This document shows positions 12,162 to 24,435 of a stretch of 64,000 bases of DNA, piece by piece. Every line of letters begins with the position of its first letter. Within the stretch, counting starts at the first letter, position 1. The notes beneath the pieces were generated by a model that was not told the DNA's origin, made no database searches, and saw only the letters and a list, made by a program, of their open reading frames with translations. Source of the DNA: Parasponia andersonii. Taxonomy: Eukaryota; Streptophyta; Magnoliopsida; Rosales; Cannabaceae. Both the position numbers and the translations under genes were made by a program. The stretch is from the NCBI GenBank assembly GCA_002914805.1, contig JXTB01000091.1, positions 432,702-496,701 on the forward strand, read 5' to 3'.

Positions 12162-12980
12162 CTAAGAGTACCGATCGGCTGTTCCTATCTCACCATCGAT
12201 GGTAAATAAATTTCCATAGCACTCTAGCTTCTTCCTTCCACCTATGCATGCTTTCAGAATAGGACTCGGTTTCAAAGGATTCAAGTGAGCTTGGTAAAGA
12301 ACAGGATGCCCATCCTTTGGAAAGAGAGTCACTTTCTTGTTGAAATAGTCAACAGTTGCTCGGTACTTGGATAGGCAATCCATCCCGAGAATCACATCAA
12401 ATTGTTGCAAAGGTAACACAACTAAATCTCCTAGTAGCTTCCTATCATTAATCACAATAAGACAACCATGACAGATAGTAGAAACATCGGTAACTCCACC
12501 CATAGGTGTTCCCAAAGTCAAGACATGGTCCAATATAGAACATTCCAATCCCAACATTTGAGCAAACAACATGGAGATGAAAGAATGAAAAGCACCGGTA
12601 TCAAATAAGACATGAGCCCAAGAATGAGAAATAAGAATCATACCATCAACAACACCTTTATCAGTGTGGTCCTGAGTCTTATCTGCCTCTGCAACTGCAT
12701 AGGCTTGACCCGAAGCTTTTCTTTTTTCCTTTGTTTCCTCTTCCTTGACCTGGGCGACTGCTACTAGTTCCTGGACCGATACTGGTATATCCCCGCCCTC
12801 CTTTGTTTCCAGAACTTTGTGGAGTCTAGAAATTCTGAGTATAGCCTTGGTTGTAGCCTGAACCTTACGGCCTATACCGATACTGGTACTGAGAACCATA
12901 AGGCAGCAAATAAGGAGTGGAAGTGAATGCCTGAGTCTAGGTATGAGATTGCACTGGCCTTGTCTGACTGCCATGAAAAG
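12162..12980 (-). pseudogene. Element A retroviral-type aspartic protease
   Basis: Processes the gag-pol polyprotein. The active-site motif VLFDTGAFHSFIS lies near 12580-12615, so the catalytic Asp-Thr-Gly is intact, and the second half FDVILGMDCLSKY follows near 12370-12400. An open frame runs from 13103 to 12162, but its first 40 or so codons are out of phase with gag, whose zinc knuckle is read in another frame up to about 13003. A frameshift therefore separates gag from protease. A TAA (12162-12164) then precedes RT. Confidence 0.85.
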
Positions 12981-13002
12981 GAACTGAGGCACTCTGACTT
13001 CT

Positions 13003-13911
13003 CTATGATCCTTCTTGAGATAATGGAGATCCCTGTTGACGGTAGGAGCAAGCTTTCTTCTGGTGGCCTTGCTGTCCATAATTAAAGCATCCATAAGGTC
13101 CATAACGACTTTTCCCTAAAGAGCCACTACTGTTACTACTTCCACTGTTCTGAGAATTCTGCCATTGCCATTGCCCTTGGCTCTTCTTGTTCATTTTCCT
13201 CCCGTTGCCCTTGTTTCTTGAACGATCTCTCGTTGCTGATCGATCATTAAAAAAAGCCTCATCTTTTTGGGCTGTAGCAACTAAGTTAACCAGATTGCTG
13301 AAGGGTTGGGTCACAACCTTCTCTAAGATGGTTGGTCTCAAAGTCTCCATGAACTTGACAATCTGGAGGGTAGGGTCTGTCCCGAGTGTATAAGCATATT
13401 GTGCCAAATCCATAAACCACACATAATACTCATTCACTATCATGTCACCCTACTTGAGCCATTCATACTCTCTAATCATAGCAGCTTTATGACTAGCATT
13501 AGCATAATGACTCCTGAATAATCCCTCAAAGGCTTCCTAAGTCATGTCAGTCATGTCCTGAGTCAACTTGACTATTTCTCACCAATTAATAGCTCTATCA
13601 GTCAGCTTATAAGTGGCAAATATTACTTGGAACTCTGCTGGCATCCCAATAGTTGTGAATGTCCTCTTGACATCTCTAAGCCATCTCTCAGCTGAGGTGG
13701 GATTAGGTCTCCCATCGAATGATAGTGGATTAAGCTTCATGAAGTCCTTGAAGAAACTAGTCTGACGAGCCTCAGGGTTTCGTTCCATCCTCAGACTCGA
13801 TAATGCTCGTAAACAATTATATAATTCGGCCAAAGGGTCAGAGGCTTGCTGTTATAGTGGAGGTGTTTCAGCTCTAGGCTCTTGCCTCGGTATTCTTCTC
13901 CTTGGAGGTAT
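13003..13911 (-). pseudogene. Element A gag (capsid/nucleocapsid) remnant
   Basis: Structural protein of the retrotransposon particle. The capsid segment has FDGRPNPTSAERWLRDV (13690-13725) and the nucleocapsid carries CFNYGQQGHQKKAC near 13050-13090. In the CCHC zinc knuckle (C-x2-C-x4-H-x4-C) the second Cys is Tyr. By comparison with element B (ATG at 19279), the start codon at 13909-13911 has become ATA. In-frame stops interrupt the middle (after the RAINW segment at 13579, and near 13540 and 13450), most explicable as TGG or CAG codons turned into stops by single transitions. Confidence 0.85.
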
Positions 13912-14025
13912 TATAGTTCTGTATTCATATGCCAAAGTGTTAACGAGATAGTGATGCAATTACTTTTGAAAAAAAGAAGTCACAATCTAGTCTAATGGTG
14001 TCACATCCGAGGTAATTAAACCTCT

Positions 14026-14037
14026 ACTCTGATACCA
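14026..14037 (-). other. Element A tRNA primer-binding site
   Basis: Minus strand TGGTATCAGAGT, complementary to the 3' end of plant initiator Met-tRNA, located nine bases inside the 5' LTR. This is the standard priming site for chromoviruses. Confidence 0.88.
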
Positions 14038-14046
14038 AAAATCTTC

Positions 14047-16099
14047 TGTCACGACCCAAACCCCGGGCCAGTGGCAGAAAAGGAATTTCACAAGTGGAAA
14101 TTCATAATTTATTTGAGAAAATAATAAGAAGACGACAACTAGTTTACAAAAATAGTTCAAATTTTTTAAATTTCCACAGTTTGTAATCACCACTAGACAT
14201 AAACTGTTAATAATAGAAATAAAATATTAATATGCATCACATCGTCATCACCAGTGGGCATTGTAGATAATACAGACTAAATCCAAAGTATGAGCCTTAA
14301 ATATTATTACAAGTCCAAGGTGAGTATCTAAGTAATTACCAACTACAAACTAGGGTAAACTTCTTCTTCGATTACTTCACCCCGGAGTTGCCTAAGTCGC
14401 ACTGTAAATTACCTGAGAAGGGAAAGAAATAGGGTGAGCATTTGCATGCATAATAGGAATTTCAATTACCCTTTTTAATATGAATGCAACTTTTCAAACC
14501 TGCATGGTTAGCACCTTTCCAAAATCCATTTATAAAATAAGTTCGCAAAGTAATCAAAAATCATAAGAAATCATGTTCATCATTGTACATATCATAAATC
14601 AACTAAGTACAAGCATATACATGAGCTCTCATCCTCTCATCACGGTCTTGTAATACCTCTGTAACAGAGGTACCCAGCATCCTGACACTACCCGGAGGTG
14701 TGTCAGCAAATCTTGCGTAGGGGCCTAAGTCTCTCGCCTAGGTCTCTCACCTAGCGCTACAGCAACTCGCCAGTGATCTAAATACCATGATACTAAAATA
14801 GAACTCAAGTACGTGATCCTATGATAGGTACAACATGTCATAGAGTGTGTAATAATCATGCATCAAGTATTTTAAGAAATCATGCTTTAATACTCATTTG
14901 GTATTATTCTAGTATTTATAGAAAATCGGGCAGCATAACGGCTGTATTTTCCCAAAACCAAAATTTTAAACATGCATAAAAACCATACAATCTAATCCCA
15001 GAATAATCTAATATATCTCAACAGTTCACAAATTTATCAAATATCCAATCAAACGATTGAATTCCATGAAAATCGACATTTTCAAGAAATATGTCATAAT
15101 GCACATTTTAAATCAAAATAAGCATAAAACTTGGTAATTGAACCCCTACCTCACCTGGATAGCCAGACTAAGCTATCGACGCTCGAAGATTCTCCAGTTG
15201 GTCACCCGGTAGCTCGGATGGTTGTTTTAGGATCCCGTGAGCTCACTTTGAGGGGTGATTTTCTAAACGAAGCCTCAAATTGTGAAACGGAGGTCACCAT
15301 TGAATTTAGAGCATCCAAAAATACTAGGTTAGACATATAATTCGATGAATTTGGGCCTCGGGCCCGTGGTACGCAAATCGAGGTAAATCCTGAGCCTCAT
15401 GTCTCGGATTTCATGCCCATTCAAAACCTATTGATGTTTTATATTAAAACTCGTCTCTTGACCTTACTTAGTCCAATTCCAAGGTCAAATTTCAGTTTCC
15501 AGGCCTCTATCTCAAATTTGGGCTTAATTAGAAACTAATTAGAAATGTTTCAAAAATACCAAAGTCTAGAAATATTTAGATAAATGCCACAAATTTCAGA
15601 TCAAATTTTCTCTCAATCCTTAAATCCAATTTCCACAAATCTACCATCCATTCTCCTATATTAAACCACATTTTAATCCCTCAAAGTTTCATGTACAATG
15701 GATTAATATAGCAAAAGTAATTGCACAAATGCCACTTTTTGTGACAAAAATACCATAAAAACTTTTAAACGCTCACCGGAGCTTCTTGGCCAAAAATTGA
15801 TGGCAGTGGAGGGTGAAACTAGGTAAGAGGAAGCTTGGGCTTCGATTTGGTGGCGGTGGGTGACGGCTAAGGGTGGCGAAACGTAACGGGTTAGGCTCGA
15901 CTTTGCGAGCTGCTTGCCGCGGCTGGGCGGTGCGACAGGGTCAAGTGGCTAGCGGCAAAAGTGCATCAGGCCATGGGGGAGGTGCGCAGGTCGAAGTTCG
16001 GGCTAAGATCTTCGCCGGTGGCCGGCGATGAAGCTGCATAAAGAAGGAGCAAAAGAGAAGAAGAAGAAGAAGAAGAACAGGAGAGGAAGAAAGAGAAGA

Positions 16100-16133
<34 letters not shown>

Positions 16134-16173
16134 CAAAAGACCATTTTACCCTTGATAAAAACTGATTTTTACA
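14047..16173 (-). repeat. Element A 5' LTR
   Basis: 2.13 kb, partner of 7124-9245. Canonical TG...CA ends (TGTCACGACCC to TTTTTACA as read on the plus strand). A (TA)n run lies at 16103-16130 close to its outer end. The element promoter would lie here, reading leftwards. Confidence 0.92.
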
Positions 16174-16780
16174 AGTAGTATAAAGTGGTAGAAATGGTAC
16201 ATCACTAGAACTAATTCTCTCACGACTAGTAATATATGCACACATGTGCACCATTAGAGCAGATACCCATCTGACCACTAGTAAGATGGAGAAGATAAAA
16301 GCTATGTAAATGGACGGGCTTGATTCCAACCCTAACCAGAAACGGCCCACTTTAGGAATATTTGCAGTCAAATATTATCCAGTCAAGGAGGCCAACATAT
16401 TGCCGACCATTCATGCTGAACATGAGGTAGGCGAGACACATAATATCCCATAAGGATATTCTACGGTTGTAATCCAAGAGGTAGGTGAGACATATTCTAC
16501 TATTTTAGGAGACATCGGTCAGTAATCCTTGCTATCTTCGGATTACAAAGCTACTATAAATATTGCCTCTTTTCATTAGAGATGTAAGGTAAGTAGCTAA
16601 TATTCCCTAAAAGCCTTTCTTATCTTTTCTCCATTTCTCTTTCTCCTCTCTCACTGTTTTCCAAGAAGTACAATACTCCATTTACAATTGTACATCATTC
16701 TAATATCATTCTTAAAGGAGATTAATTGAGAGATAGCACATCAGTACTTGACGGATTATATTTACATCAAATATAGATTT
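16174..16780. other. Spacer between elements A and B, possibly an old LTR fragment
   Basis: About 600 bp between the two head-to-head gypsy elements. It has no coding content. A stretch from about 16380 to 16765 resembles the end of an LTR: a TATA-like word (ACTATAAATATTGCC near 16552), then a pyrimidine-rich leader, then a junction that could be a decayed primer site. Its last ~30 bases recur to the right of element B. The LTR reading is an inference from layout only. Confidence 0.35.
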
Positions 16781-19146
16781 TGGAATCAACCTTGATTTTT
16801 AAATAAAGAGATTACGATCTTTTCATAAATTGAACGGAAAAAAAATTAAAAAATTAAATTAATAAAAAGTTGGCTGAAAGTTAAATAAAAATTAAAAGAG
16901 GGAGCAAAGAGAGAGAAATCTTTGAAGTTTGAGTTAATATCGTATTTATAAGGATGTAAATGAAGAGAAAATTCAAAATTTAGGGTCAAAGGGTAAATTT
17001 TAAGAGATAAGTCACCAGCTCATAATTGCCACAAGTCAAAATTCTCCCAAAACACATTGAACTCCCTAATTCCCCTCTCTATTACACTATTCTCTCTCCT
17101 TTTCTCTCTTCTTCTTCTTTTTCTCGCCCTCTATACTTTGCAGGTTGATTTCTCGCTACCAGCATCGATCCACTGCCTATTCCTAGCTAGAGTTGGCTCC
17201 CTTTTACCGGATGAACCCACGCAAGCCACCACCTCCGGCAGCCGCGCAGCCCAACTACTGCAAATTGTGTGCGAAGTTGTGGCAGTCACACCGCCGTGAA
17301 AAGGAAGCCCAAGCTCCCTTGAGTCGAGCTCAACCCCTCACCACCACCGATTTCTAGCCATGGAGCTTCAGTCAGCATTTAAAAGTTTTTATGGCATTTT
17401 TGTCACAAGAAGTGTCATTTATATGATTATTTTTGTGATGCTCATCCAATGCTCATGAAACTTTAGAGGATAAAAATGTGGTTTAAGATAGGAGGATGGC
17501 CGACAGATCTATGGAAAATGGATGAACAGAATGAGAGAAACTGATCTGAAATATGTGGTATTTATCTAAATATTTTCGTAAATTGGTAATTTTGTAACTT
17601 ATCTAATTAGTTTCTAATTAAGCCCAAACTTGAGCTAGAGGCCTCGAAACTGAAATTGGACTTTGGAATTGGACTAAGTAAAATGAAAAGATGAGTTTTG
17701 AAATGAAACATCAATAGGTTTTGAGATGGAATGAAATGAGGCTCGGGATTTCGCCTAGATTTGTCTACCACAGGCCCGTTCTCAGTCTGGGGTCTAAATT
17801 GATCGAATTATATATCTAACTCAACATTTTTGGGTACTCTGAATACAGTGGTGGCCTCCGTTTCTTAATTTGAGACTTCGTTTGGAAAGTCATCCCTCAT
17901 AGTGAGCTCGTAGGATCCCAAAACGATCTTCTGAGCAACCAGATAACCAACGAGAAATTCTACAAGTACCAATAGCTTAGCTTCGCTTAACTATCAAGGA
18001 AAGATAGGGGTTAAATTACCAATTTTTATATTTATTTTGATTTAAAATGTGCATTATGACCTATTTCTTAAAATTGTTGATTTTTATAGATTTCAATGAT
18101 TTGATTGGATCTTTGGTGAACTTCTAAACTGTTGAGATATATTAGATTGTTCTAGGAATATTTTGTATAGTTTTTTATGCAGGTTTAAAATTTTAGTTTT
18201 GGAAAAATACAACTGTTATGCTACTCGTTTTTCTGTAAATCCTATAATAATGCCAAATGAGTTTTAATGTATGATTTCTAGATATAGTTTATGCATAGTT
18301 ATTACACACTCTATGATATGTTGTACCTACTATAGGATCACACACTTGAGCTCTATTTTAGTTTCATGATACTTAAATCGCTGGCGAGTTGCTGCAGTGC
18401 TAGGTGAAAGACCTAGGCCCCTGTGCGAGATTTATTGGCACACTTCCAGGTAGTGTCAAGATACTAGGTGTCTTTGTTCAAGAGGTATTAGAAGACCGTG
18501 ATAGAAGGATAAGAGCTCATCCTTATACTTAGTTGATTTATTGTATGTACAATATGGTGACTCAAGTTTTAGTTTTGAATATGTGATTACACTTGATTAT
18601 TTGTAAACTTGCTTTATAAATGGATTTTTTAATGGTATTAACCATATAGGTTTGAAAAGTTGCATTCATATAAAAAAGATAATTGAATTCCTACTGAGCA
18701 TGTGAATGCTCACCTTTTAACTTTTCCCTTCTCAGGTGGTGTATAGTGTAACTTGGGCAACTCTGGAGCAGAGTGACTAGAACTGGAAGAATATTACTAA
18801 TTTAGTAGTTTGTAACTACTTAGTAACTCACTTTGGATTTGTAATAACATTTAAGGCTCATACTTTAGATTTAGACTATATTATCTATTATATCTACTTG
18901 TGATGACAATGGTAATGCACACGTAAGTTTTATTACTATTATTAACAGTCTACATCTAATGGTGATCACAAACTGTAGGAATTTACAATTTGGAGTATTT
19001 TTATAAATTTTTACAGAAGTTATCATTTTGAAACTAGTTGTTGTTTTTCTAAAGAATTGCAGTTTTCAAAATTTTCTAAAATAAATTATGAATTTCCACT
19101 TATGAAATTTCTCTTCTGTTATTGGCTCAGGGTTTGGATTATGGCA
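16781..19146 (+). repeat. Element B 5' LTR
   Basis: 2.37 kb, directly repeated at 33238-35590 and homologous, in reverse complement, to the LTRs of element A. It ends ATGGCA, where the right copy ends CATGACA. A GC-richer part near 17150-17340 contains a short open frame (17057-17299) with a diverged counterpart in the other LTR. I regard it as leader sequence rather than a gene. Confidence 0.88.
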
Positions 19147-19154
19147 CAAATTTT

Positions 19155-19166
19155 TTGTATTAGAGT
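19155..19166 (+). other. Element B primer-binding site (decayed)
   Basis: TTGTATTAGAGT lies about eight bases inside the 5' LTR, at the same place as TGGTATCAGAGT in element A. The differences are a G lost to T and one C-to-T change. The match to initiator Met-tRNA is therefore weakened. Confidence 0.75.
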
Positions 19167-19278
19167 AGAGGTTTAATAACTGCGGATATGACACTAGTAG
19201 ACTAAATTGTGACTTCTTTTTTAAAAGTATTTACATCACTATCTCACTAACATTTTGGCATATGAATAAAGAACTATA

Positions 19279-20510
19279 ATGCCTCAAAAAAGAAGAATAC
19301 TTAGGCAAAAGCCTAGGGCTGAGATTCCTCCACCACAACAACAGATCCCTGACTTTCTGGCAAACTTGTATGATATTTTACGAGTATTACCAGGTCTAAG
19401 GATGGAGTGAAAGTATGAGGCCCATCAGGCTAAATTTTCAAGGACTTTATGAAGCTCAATCTGCCATCATTTGATGAAACCTGATCCCACATTGGCTGAG
19501 AGATGGCTTAGAGATATCAAGAGGACTTTCACTATTATTGGAATACCAGCAGAGTTTCAAGTATCCTTTTCCACTTACAGGCTAATTGATGAAGCTATTA
19601 ATTGGTGAGAAACAGTTAAGTTGACTCAAGATGTGACTGATATGACTTGGGATACATTTGAGGGATTGTTTAGGAGTCATTATACTAATGCTAGTCATAA
19701 AGCTGCTATGATTAGAGAGTATGAACGACTCAAGTAGGGTAATATGATAGTAAATGAATACTATGTATAGTTTATGGAATTGGCACAATATGCCTATGCA
19801 CTTGGAACATATCCTACCCTCCAAATTGTCAAGTTCATAGAGGCTTTGAAGCTAACTATTTTGGAGAAGATTGTGAACCTACCCTTTAGCAACCTTGTTG
19901 ACTTAGTTGTTGTAGCCCAAAAAGCTTAGGCTTATCTTGACGATTAGTCAACAACGAGAGATCATGTAAGAAACAAAGGGTAATGGAAGAAAGATGAACA
20001 AGAAGAACCAAGGACAACGGCATGGGCAGAATTCTCAGAACAGTAGAAGTAGCAATAGCAACGACTCCTCTAGAAAAGATCGTTATGAACCATATGGATA
20101 CTTCAATTATGGACAGCAAGGCCACCAGAAGAAAGCTTGCCCCTATCTCCAACAAAAATCTCCATTGTTTCAAGGAGGACCACAAAGAAGTTAGAGTGCC
20201 TCAGTTCCTTTTCAGGGTAATCAAATAAGACCAATGCAATCTCAAACTCAATCTCAGGTATTTAGTTTCACTCCTTACTAGCAGCTTTATAGTTCTCAAT
20301 ACCAATATCAGTATAGGCCGCAAAGTTTGGGCTACTCAAAATTTTTAGGCTCCATAAAATTCTGGGAACCAAAGAGGACGTGGATATACTAGTACTAGTC
20401 CAAGAACTAGAAGCAGCCGCCCTAACCAAAGAAGAGAAAACAAAGGGAAAAGCAAAGCTTCTAGTCAAGCTTATGCGATTGTAGAGATAAATGAAACTCA
20501 TGACCATATG
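19279..20510 (+). pseudogene. Element B gag remnant
   Basis: Begins ATG CCT CAA AAA at 19279, with the start codon preserved here and lost in element A. Capsid-like text such as AERWLRDIKRTFT is read near 19495-19530, and the nucleocapsid GYFNYGQQGHQKKAC near 20095-20140. Both N-terminal Cys of the zinc knuckle are replaced by Tyr, leaving His and the last Cys. Several in-frame stops (for example TGA near 19410 and TAG near 19735) and at least one frameshift are present. Not functional. Confidence 0.8.
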
Positions 20511-20530
20511 GTAAAGGTGTTGTTGATGGT

Positions 20531-20992
20531 ATGATTCTCATTTCCTACTCTTGGGCTCATGTCCTCTTTGATACTAGTGCTACACATTCTTTTATATCTA
20601 GGTTATTTGCTCAAATGTTGGATTTGGAATGTTCTGTGTTGGATCGTGTGTTGACTTTAGGAATACCCATGGGTGAAGTTACCAATATTTCTGCTATCTG
20701 TCATGGTTATCTTATTGTGATTGATGATAAGAAGTTACTAGTAGATTTAGTTGTGTTTCCTTTGCAATAATTTGATGTGATTCTCGATATAGATTGGCTA
20801 TCCAAATACCAAGCGACTATTGATTGTGTTAATTAGTGAGTGACTTTTTTTCCAAATGATGGATACCCTGTTGTTTACCAAGCTCACTTGAATCCTTTGA
20901 AACTGAGCCCTATTACGGAAGCATGCATTGGTGGAAGGAAGAAACTAGAGTGCTATAGGAATTTGTTTGCCATCAATGGTACGATTGGAACC
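20531..20992 (+). pseudogene. Element B protease, cut by the copia insertion
   Basis: Aspartic protease segment starting MILISYSWAHVLFDTS. The catalytic triad Asp-Thr-Gly reads Asp-Thr-Ser here, which would inactivate it. FDVILDIDWLSKY follows after a stop at 20768, and two more stops sit near 20834. The coding text runs to 20992, where the copia element begins, and resumes at 30259 just before RT. Confidence 0.85.
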
Positions 20993-22779
20993 TGTTGGTA
21001 AATTGACCTAACACTTATGAAAATCATCTACGCATGCAGATATGGAAAATACATGACCATATCATGAATGCAGCGGAAAAATAGGGGATTTAGGTTTTAA
21101 AATTTTTACATGAAAACAGTTTTCATAACCATATAAAACACATGCATCATATACAGGATCATGTACAACATAAATCAAATCTAGATACAAAACCCTAGAG
21201 ATGAGATTAGGGTTTACCTTTTGTAGCGTATTCTTCCTCGATCTCCTTATTGATGGTGATTAAACCTCCAACCCTAGATCTTCTTGTCTATGTTCTTGCT
21301 CTTGGTTGATGAAGTGAGTGGGCACCAAGTCGAAACCTTCATTGGAGAACAATCAAGAACGCCTTCTTGATCCTATGGAATACCGAGATGTGAGATGAGA
21401 CTATGAGATTGTAGGAAACATTTTTCTCTCTCCCTTAGCCTAGGTTGGCTGAAATCTCTCTCTCTCCCTATGTCTTAATGGGTGTGACTCCTTATGAGTT
21501 ACTGTGTAGTTTTTCTCTCATATATCTTATATATATGGGATCCAAAACTGCTAACCCTAGTCCAATTAGGATTGGGCTTGTTCTCCAATTTCGGCTTTGG
21601 GTGTATTTTTATAAATATGTCCAACTTATGAAACTTATTTATAAAAATACCAACTTCTGTGTAGAATCATTATTTTACGCAGTTTTATGAAACTAATTTC
21701 ACAAATACCACCAACCAATTAATGAGCTTAATTGAGCTAGACAAGGGACCTAATGGATCCAAATAATCTAAGCTCTAATAATATGATAAATACATAATAA
21801 CTCTTGTTATGGTATTTTTAGTAAATGAGACACTCCACTAAAGGCCCAATACTGCACCCTTAGATTAAATGTCATGCCTTTTATAGAGATTTAATCAACT
21901 AACCTTGATTAACTGATCTATCTAGCGTATTCTATACCACATATATAATCCATATACAATGTCGTAGTTGGATAGGTGAAATTACCGTAATACCCCTCCA
22001 ACACCTATTTACCTTTAAGTTACCATCTTTCTATCAAGGAATAATGTTGTCGATAATTTTGTTTTCAATGGTCATTTAGACAAAATTATCAACCAATTCA
22101 CAAAGTGAATACTAAAATCTTAGATTTAATTATTCAATGAATCTTGAAAGAACCTAAAGTGGCATTAATGTATAGTGTCCTTAACTATTTGGTGTTCCCA
22201 TGAATTCATAAGCCATAACCTCTAATATGCCAGAGTTCACCTCTAACTTCATAGAAGTTAGTCTTTTAACAAATCAAAAGGCTATAACCCATGAAAGCAA
22301 GTCCAGTCAAACATCAAGGATTAAGATTTATATACTAAGGGCTAGTTTGTGATAATATAAGAATTGAATTACAACACTCCAGTTCTTTATTACCTAGTTC
22401 AGATTAATACACATAACTTGTTTATGTTGTATTAGTGTTTCTATTAGAAGTCAGATACTTGAATGATTTAAGATACATCATTCCTGTTGAGATAGACAAA
22501 TACTATAATCTATAATAAATAAAGAATTCTGTCTTTATTTACAGATTGTAAACTACTTCATTTAGACTTAGATAAAGAAACAAGTCTCCCTATAATTAAT
22601 AGTTAATCATGTTTGTTTCTTTATACACATATAAAGTCATGGAATTTTTTTCAGATGAATAAACTATTCAACTAAGATAGTTTAATCTAGCAAATAACAT
22701 AATTTCATATAAGAGATAGTTGTTTATACTCAAAAAGGATAAAATTGGAAATCTACTTTTTAGGGCAAAAATCCCAACA
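20993..22779 (-). repeat. copia-1 3' LTR
   Basis: 1.79 kb with ends TGTTGG and CCCAACA on the plus strand, repeated at 28267-30258. In the first ~185 bases I count about 16 mismatches by eye, mostly transitions, while later stretches are nearly identical. Confidence 0.92.
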
Positions 22780-22790
22780 ATCTCCCACTT
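22780..22790 (-). other. copia-1 polypurine tract
   Basis: Minus-strand AAGTGGGAGAT, directly followed by the TGTTGGG start of the 3' LTR. This is a typical plant copia junction. Confidence 0.88.
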
Positions 22791-22927
22791 GTCCAAAAAG
22801 TAGTTACTAAAAATAATAAAATGTTCCAAATGACCAAAATTAATAAAAGTAAAAACTAATTGTTCAACTAACAACTTAATGACTAAGAAAAGCAATAAAG
22901 ATCATAAGCTCTCTCTTCATCGTTTTC

Positions 22928-24435
22928 TTAATGGACTTCCCTCTCATCCTCCAAAAAGTCTCCACTTCCGCTGATGAAGGTAGTATTCGTAGATTGTCTG
23001 TAAAGAATATAGCCCTTCTTTTCTTTTGGATAGCCAAGCAGAAAACACTTTTCTGAATTCTTGTCAACTTCATCTCCCGCTTTCTTGCACATGTATACTT
23101 CGCAACCCAATACCTTTTGATGCTCTAAGCTCTCTACATAGCCCATCCACATCTGAAAAGGTGTCAAAGTAACTCTATCTGATGGAATGAAGTTGAGGAT
23201 GTACGAAGCTGTCCTTAAAGCATAATTCCAGTATATATAGGACAGCAGCGACTCTTTGTATATCAGTTCTATGGTTTGCTTGACTCTGATGTTGTATCTC
23301 TCAACAACTCCTATACAACTATGCTCATAGATAGTCACATATTCATAAGAAATATCAAGATTAGCTAGTATTGGCCTCAGCAGGTCTCGAAGAGAATCCA
23401 CATCTTCATGTTTGGCTTCAATCTTGAACTTCTTAACCTTGGTGTCATGTTGCATTCACACCTTTCTGTCAAACTCATCGAAGCATCTGGGACTTCATCG
23501 TATCTCTTGAGAAAATAGACTTGACCGAAGTCCAAATATTCATCAACAAAGGTGATAAATAATATATGCTTGTTGTAGGAAACTACCTCTATAGGTTCAC
23601 AAATATGCATATGTACGTACTCTAAACATGCCTTAGCTTTCTCATAACGAGTAGTAAGAGGATGCTTGTACTTTACAGGCTTCTTGCAATCCTCACAGTC
23701 TAAGTCATTGCTGATGTCTACCTCAGGCAAGTGACCCAGCTCCATAAGTTTGAGAATTTCTGAGCATGGCATGTGTCCGAATTGCTTGTGGCAATCGATG
23801 ATGTTGCGCTCTTTCCTGATGTCATTCACCATTTCTTGGAGTATAGTAATGCTCATGATTGAAGATGATGTACTTTATGGCTTTGGGGTTAGGACATAAA
23901 ATCTATTCTGCAATTCCCCCACACAGTACAATAGATTATTATAGAAGACTTTCACCTTCTTGTCAAACTCAAAGCGATAACCTTCTCTAAATATCTTCGA
24001 TACCAAAAGAGTATTTAAACTAAATTTCGGTACGTAATAGCAATCTTTCAAGATCATGCAGCTATCATTGATCTTGAGGTAGGTATCGCCTATGTCCTTT
24101 ATTCGAACTCTTCAATTGTCTATCACTTCCACATCACAACCAACATCATTTAATTGATTTGGTTCAATGAACCATTTCTTGTCGTTGCAGATATTGGCAC
24201 TAGATCCTGAGTCCACTAGCCAGAGATCTCTTCTATCCTCAGCAAAGAGTGATTTTCTTAGCCTCCCAAACAACCTAACTACCGGAGAAGCTCTTGAATT
24301 CTTTTCTATAGAGGTATCCTCATGTTTATTATCGTTCAAACTCTTTAAACACTGAGTTGTCTCCATAACTATCCTCGTTTTACTCTTTGTACTGTATTCC
24401 TTTGTCTCTTTCCTCTTTCTGGAAATCTTGTTCAT
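22928..24435 (-). pseudogene. copia-1 protease-integrase remnant
   Basis: Read on the minus strand from 24435, it holds a basic leader, then the copia protease motif LWLVDSGSSANICND near 24190-24235 with an intact Asp-Ser-Gly. The GAG-pre-integrase zinc region follows (HKQFGHM with CEDCKKP, 23690-23800). The integrase start reads VHMHICEPIE near 23590-23620, where the first catalytic Asp is not seen at its expected place. The C-terminal integrase part comes last (EHSCIGVVERYN, ILNFIPSDRV, KCFLLGYPKEKKGY), ending at 22928. Frame changes lie at about 24112, 23875 and 23400. RT and RNase H, normally next, are missing and the polypurine tract comes 140 bases later. Confidence 0.88.

Larger units (their letters stand above)
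7124..16173 (-). mobile_element. Element A: Ty3/gypsy chromovirus (Tekay/Del-like), complete but decayed
   Basis: An LTR retrotransposon of about 9.05 kb on the minus strand. The LTRs (7124-9245 and 14047-16173) are long direct repeats. On the plus strand the right copy begins TGTCACGACCC, the left copy begins TTTCACGACCC, and both end TTTTTACA. Flanks are AGTAA (7119-7123) and AGTAG (16174-16178), a 5-bp target duplication with one transition. The inner landmarks are a polypurine tract beside the left LTR and a Met-tRNA-type primer site beside the right LTR. Gene order along the minus strand is gag, protease, RT, RNase H, integrase, chromodomain, the Ty3/gypsy order. The C-terminal chromodomain places it among chromoviruses. 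Stops, frameshifts and LTR divergence show that it is old and inactive. Confidence 0.93.
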
